Program-made: the position numbers and the translations under genes
Assembly (NCBI GenBank): GCA_022449545.1
Contig: JAKUPN010000008.1
Location: forward strand, 1-64,000
Direction: 5' to 3'
From: Alphaproteobacteria bacterium
Lineage (GTDB): Bacteria; Pseudomonadota; Alphaproteobacteria; UBA6615
DNA length: 64,000 bases
Shown here: piece by piece, positions 61,819 to 64,000 of the stretch
Numbering within the stretch: position 1 is the first letter of the stretch
Layout: every line of letters starts with the position of its first letter
Notes under the pieces: generated by a model
Seen by the model: only the letters and a program-made list of their open reading frames with translations
Told to the model about the DNA's origin: nothing
The model's database searches: none

Positions 61819-62274
61819 TCATATAGTAAAATCAAGTCTATCAGCTGAATTTCTATCTATTCCTCTTTCCCTTGCTAAGTTACATAGATCTTGAATTGAT
61901 ATTTGGTCTAACAGTTCCATGCTTTTAAAAGAAACTTTATCTAAGACCGGCTCAACAACTTCGGCACTTAATAATGAAATTTGATTTTTTCCTAAAGAAT
62001 GATTGTATGATTCCATTTCTAAGACGACCCTAGTGACTTCGCCAACACTTATTCGTCTTCGCTCGCGGGCAAGGCGATACCCTCCTTTAGGCCCTCTAAC
62101 CCCACTAAGTATGTTAGCTTTGACAAGGTTCTGTAGAACCTGTTCTAGATATCTTTTAGGTATTCCCTGGCGTTTTGTTATTTCTCTACTTTGAACAAGA
62201 GAAGGACCTGAATTGTAAGCAATATCAAGAACAGCTTCTATAGCAAAAATGGTTTTTCGTGATAGGCGGAACAT
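61819..62274 (-). CDS. Rrf2-family transcriptional regulator (non-Fe-S type)
   Basis: This 151-residue Rrf2 regulator has the winged helix IPKRYLEQVLQNLVKANILS, then GVRGPKGGYRLARE, and a dimerisation helix. The three cysteines that hold the Fe-S cluster in IscR and RirA are absent; only one cysteine occurs, near residue 134. It is therefore more like the cysteine regulator CymR, which works with CysK. Being directly upstream of cysK on the same strand fits local control of cysteine synthesis. The effector is inference. Confidence 0.9.
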   Translation of the reverse strand: MFRLSRKTIFAIEAVLDIAYNSGPSLVQSREITKRQGIPKRYLEQVLQNLVKANILSGVRGPKGGYRLARERRRISVGEVTRVVLEMESYNHSLGKNQISLLSAEVVEPVLDKVSFKSMELLDQISIQDLCNLARERGIDRNSADRLDFTI

Positions 62275-62358
62275 AGACTGCCAAATCTCCTACTATTACA
62301 AGGTTTTAGCTTTAGGATCATCGGTCCAGAAGACGCTGAATATTCAATTTTTCAAACA

Positions 62359-63561
62359 TTATTTTTCATTAAAGCATCTAATTATTTTTTCAGACAATGT
62401 TTCAGCGACTTCCTTTTTAGTCATTTCAGGCCAGTCTTCTATACCCGAATCATTTATAAAGTGGATAGTGTTTTTGGATCCACCAAAAGTACCTGATTCG
62501 GCCGAAACGTCGTTTGCTAGCAGCCAATCACATCCTTTTTTGTCTCTCTTGTTTTTAGCATTAGCGACTATATTATCCGTTTCAGCTGCAAAACCAATAA
62601 CCAATGTTGGACGATTTTTACCTGCCGAGCTTAATGTTGCTAAGATGTCTGGGTTTGTTGCCATTCTTAATGTTGGGGGGGTATCATTTGTTTTTTTAAT
62701 TTTCGTTTTAGCCTCTTCGTTTATGTGCCAATCACTAACCGCAGCCGCGCAAACAGCTATGTCCACAGGTAATGCAGCTTGACAGGCGTTTAGCATTTCT
62801 TGAGCGGTTTCAATGTGTTCTACTTCAACACCGGCTGGATCTGGTTGATTTGTTGGGCCAGAAACTAGTTTCGTTATGGCTCCTTGGCGTGCTAAGGCTG
62901 CAGCAATCGCATGTCCTTGTTTCCCGGATGAGCGGTTAGAGATGAACCTTACCGGGTCAATAGGTTCCTGAGTGGGGCCACTAGTAACCAGCGCTTTCTT
63001 ACCAGCGAGGGGAGAGTTATCACCAAAGTATTTTATTATTTCTGCAGAAATTTCTTCTGGTTCAACCATCCTTCCTGGACCAAACTCACCGCATGCCATA
63101 TCACCTTCGTCAGGGCCAATAATTTTTATTCCTCTTTTATGTAATGTGTTAAGATTCTCTTGCGTAGCAGCGTTTTCCCACATTCTGACATTCATGGCTG
63201 GCACCGCCATAACCGGTTTATTGGTTGCCAATAGTGTAGTTGACGCCAAATCATCTGCAATCCCCTGAGCCATTTTGGCAAGTAAATCAGCACTCGCTGG
63301 TGCTATTACTATAAGGTCTGTTTCTCTAGAGAGCCGAATATGCCCCATCTCGGCTTCGTCAGTTAGAGAAAACAGGTCTTTATAAACTTTATTTTCGCTG
63401 AGCGATGAAACAGCAAGAGGGGTTACGAACTCTGCGCCCCCTTTCGTTAAAATACACCTTACAGTTAGTCCGGTCTTCTTCATTATCCGGATCAACTCAA
63501 GACTTTTATAGGCGGCTATTCCGCCGCTGATGATTAATAATACTCGTTTTCCGTGAAGCAT
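62359..63561 (-). CDS. coaBC: Bifunctional phosphopantothenoylcysteine decarboxylase/synthetase
   Basis: CoaBC makes 4'-phosphopantetheine for coenzyme A in two steps, joining cysteine to phosphopantothenate and decarboxylating it. The N-terminal flavoprotein domain has ISGGIAAYKSLELIR, the PAMNVRMWENAATQ substrate clamp and active-site Cys in MACGEFGPGRM. The C-terminal CoaB domain has TSGPTQEPIDPVRFISNRSS. The frame opens at a GTG at 63573, but the ATG at 63559-63561 (MLHGKR) is better spaced from AAGGAAG. A perfect palindrome covers that ribosome-binding site. Confidence 0.95.
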   Translation of the reverse strand: MLHGKRVLLIISGGIAAYKSLELIRIMKKTGLTVRCILTKGGAEFVTPLAVSSLSENKVYKDLFSLTDEAEMGHIRLSRETDLIVIAPASADLLAKMAQGIADDLASTTLLATNKPVMAVPAMNVRMWENAATQENLNTLHKRGIKIIGPDEGDMACGEFGPGRMVEPEEISAEIIKYFGDNSPLAGKKALVTSGPTQEPIDPVRFISNRSSGKQGHAIAAALARQGAITKLVSGPTNQPDPAGVEVEHIETAQEMLNACQAALPVDIAVCAAAVSDWHINEEAKTKIKKTNDTPPTLRMATNPDILATLSSAGKNRPTLVIGFAAETDNIVANAKNKRDKKGCDWLLANDVSAESGTFGGSKNTIHFINDSGIEDWPEMTKKEVAETLSEKIIRCFNEK

Positions 63562-63572
63562 ATTATTTGTCA

Positions 63573-63587
63573 CTTCCTTAAAGGAAG
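63573..63587. other. Palindrome overlapping the coaBC ribosome-binding site
   Basis: CTTCCTT (63573-63579) and AAGGAAG (63581-63587) form an inverted repeat with a one-base centre. On the transcribed strand the downstream arm AAGGAAG is the coaBC Shine-Dalgarno. In DNA it could be an operator; in RNA the very small loop makes a tight hairpin unlikely unless the inner pairs open. Confidence 0.35.
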
Positions 63588-63699
63588 AATAAGTAGCGCT
63601 TAATGGTATTTTACAACTCGTTTGTGTAGAAATCTATACCTGTGCTCAGTTTGGAGCAAGTCGATCTAAATAAAATTTTATATTTAGTTTATGTCAGGG

Positions 63700-64000
63700 T
63701 TAATAATGTTTTAACCAAAAAAGAACCGCAAGAAGACCTATTGCAAACCAGAGTGGCCATATTACTAGAAGTCTTTGAGTATCTTTCTTTTTAAGATCTA
63801 GTCTATCAATAATTGTTTTACTAGTTATATTTTCTAAATTAGATATCGCTTTAGGAAGCCGTTCTAAGGCATTAAGTGTATTTGTGGTTACCTCGATTAG
63901 TTTTGCTTCTGGGCCTCTATTTTCTTTCATCCATTCTTCTATTAATGGCTGAGATAGCTGCCACATGTTTGTATTGGGGGCGAGTTGACGTCCGACCCCT
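63700..64000 (-). CDS. ubiB: UbiB-family protein, 3' part (5' end outside window)
   Basis: The frame is open to the window edge and encodes about the last 100 residues of UbiB, the atypical kinase-like protein needed for ubiquinone synthesis. The fragment begins VGRQLAPNTNMWQLSQPLIE, which matches the conserved region near the end of UbiB. It ends with two short hydrophobic segments (LLVIWPLWFAIGLLAVLFWL), the C-terminal membrane anchor. The catalytic kinase-like motifs lie beyond the window. The ATG at 63964-63966 is internal. ubiB next to coaBC is the usual order in alphaproteobacteria. Confidence 0.88.
   Translation of the reverse strand, partial: GVGRQLAPNTNMWQLSQPLIEEWMKENRGPEAKLIEVTTNTLNALERLPKAISNLENITSKTIIDRLDLKKKDTQRLLVIWPLWFAIGLLAVLFWLKHY

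Noticed and set aside
1-64000. CRISPR array, tRNA or rRNA genes, insertion sequences, prophage
   Set aside because: No regularly spaced repeats, no tRNA T-loop and acceptor pattern, no transposase or phage motifs were recognised in any frame.

Overview
The window looks like the chromosome of an AT-rich alphaproteobacterium, probably a free-living (perhaps marine) relative of the Rhodospirillales. This rests on the Irr and Fur pair of iron regulators, a MucR/Ros regulator, PstA and PstC with long alpha-type N-terminal regions, and long gene strings typical of the class (mutS/glnD/murJ/trpS, miaB/phoH/ybeY/corC/lnt/metK/trmB, rimP/nusA/ylxR/infB/rbfA/truB/rpsO/pnp, fabI/fabB/fabA facing irr). 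The taxonomic call is inference from gene content and order. No tRNA, rRNA, insertion sequence, prophage or CRISPR array was seen. No stretch over 300 bases lacks a gene; the two largest gaps (14157-14434 and 53830-54098) hold regulatory sequence.

Layout. 1-2315 (+): 3' end of dnaJ, dapB, nth. 2332-3639 (-): a lipoprotein and an EI24-type membrane protein. 3774-4787 (+): a PfkB-family kinase cut by an in-frame TGA. 4777-15847 (-): an orphan YejA-like peptide-binding protein, then the complete phosphate system (phoB, phoU, pstB, pstA, pstC, pstS), a porin, and phoR. A clear Pho box lies upstream of pstS, and a Fur-box-like palindrome upstream of the porin. 16034-27449 (+): mutS, a coupled MFS exporter, glnD, murJ, trpS, an Nfu-type Fe-S carrier and a Bax-like glucosaminidase. 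27473-29175 (-): a polysaccharide deacetylase and a VanX-type dipeptidase. 29272-51139 (+): tsaB, rimI, mucR, fur, an olsB/olsA-like acyltransferase pair, then the RNA-modification, ribosome-assembly and translation block ending in rpsO and pnp. 51193-53829 (-): fabI, fabB, fabA. 54099-57300 (+): irr, a rubredoxin-less rubrerythrin, a GlpC-like Fe-S protein and a DUF3501 protein. 57309-59938: an SH3-like secreted protein (-), a small NTF2-like protein and an amidohydrolase (+). 60009-64000 (-): moeB/thiF-like, cysK, an Rrf2 regulator, coaBC and the 3' end of ubiB.

How the genes work together. Phosphate: PhoR/PhoB with PstSCAB-PhoU senses and imports phosphate, the embedded porin probably serves the outer membrane, and the OlsB/OlsA-like pair could supply phosphate-free ornithine lipids. 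Iron and redox: Fur, Irr, Nfu and the rubrerythrin/GlpC-like/DUF3501 set, with an Irr-type palindrome in front of the rubrerythrin. Sulfur: Rrf2-CysK-MoeB, a possible thiocarboxylate-dependent cysteine pathway. Envelope: MurJ, Lnt, FabA/B/I, Bax-like glucosaminidase, deacetylase and D-Ala-D-Ala dipeptidase. The best candidates for undescribed biology are the irr-linked rubrerythrin/GlpC-like/DUF3501 module, the Rrf2-CysK-MoeB unit, the porin's mixed regulatory region, the rimP and pnp RNA leaders, and the nonsense codon in the kinase.
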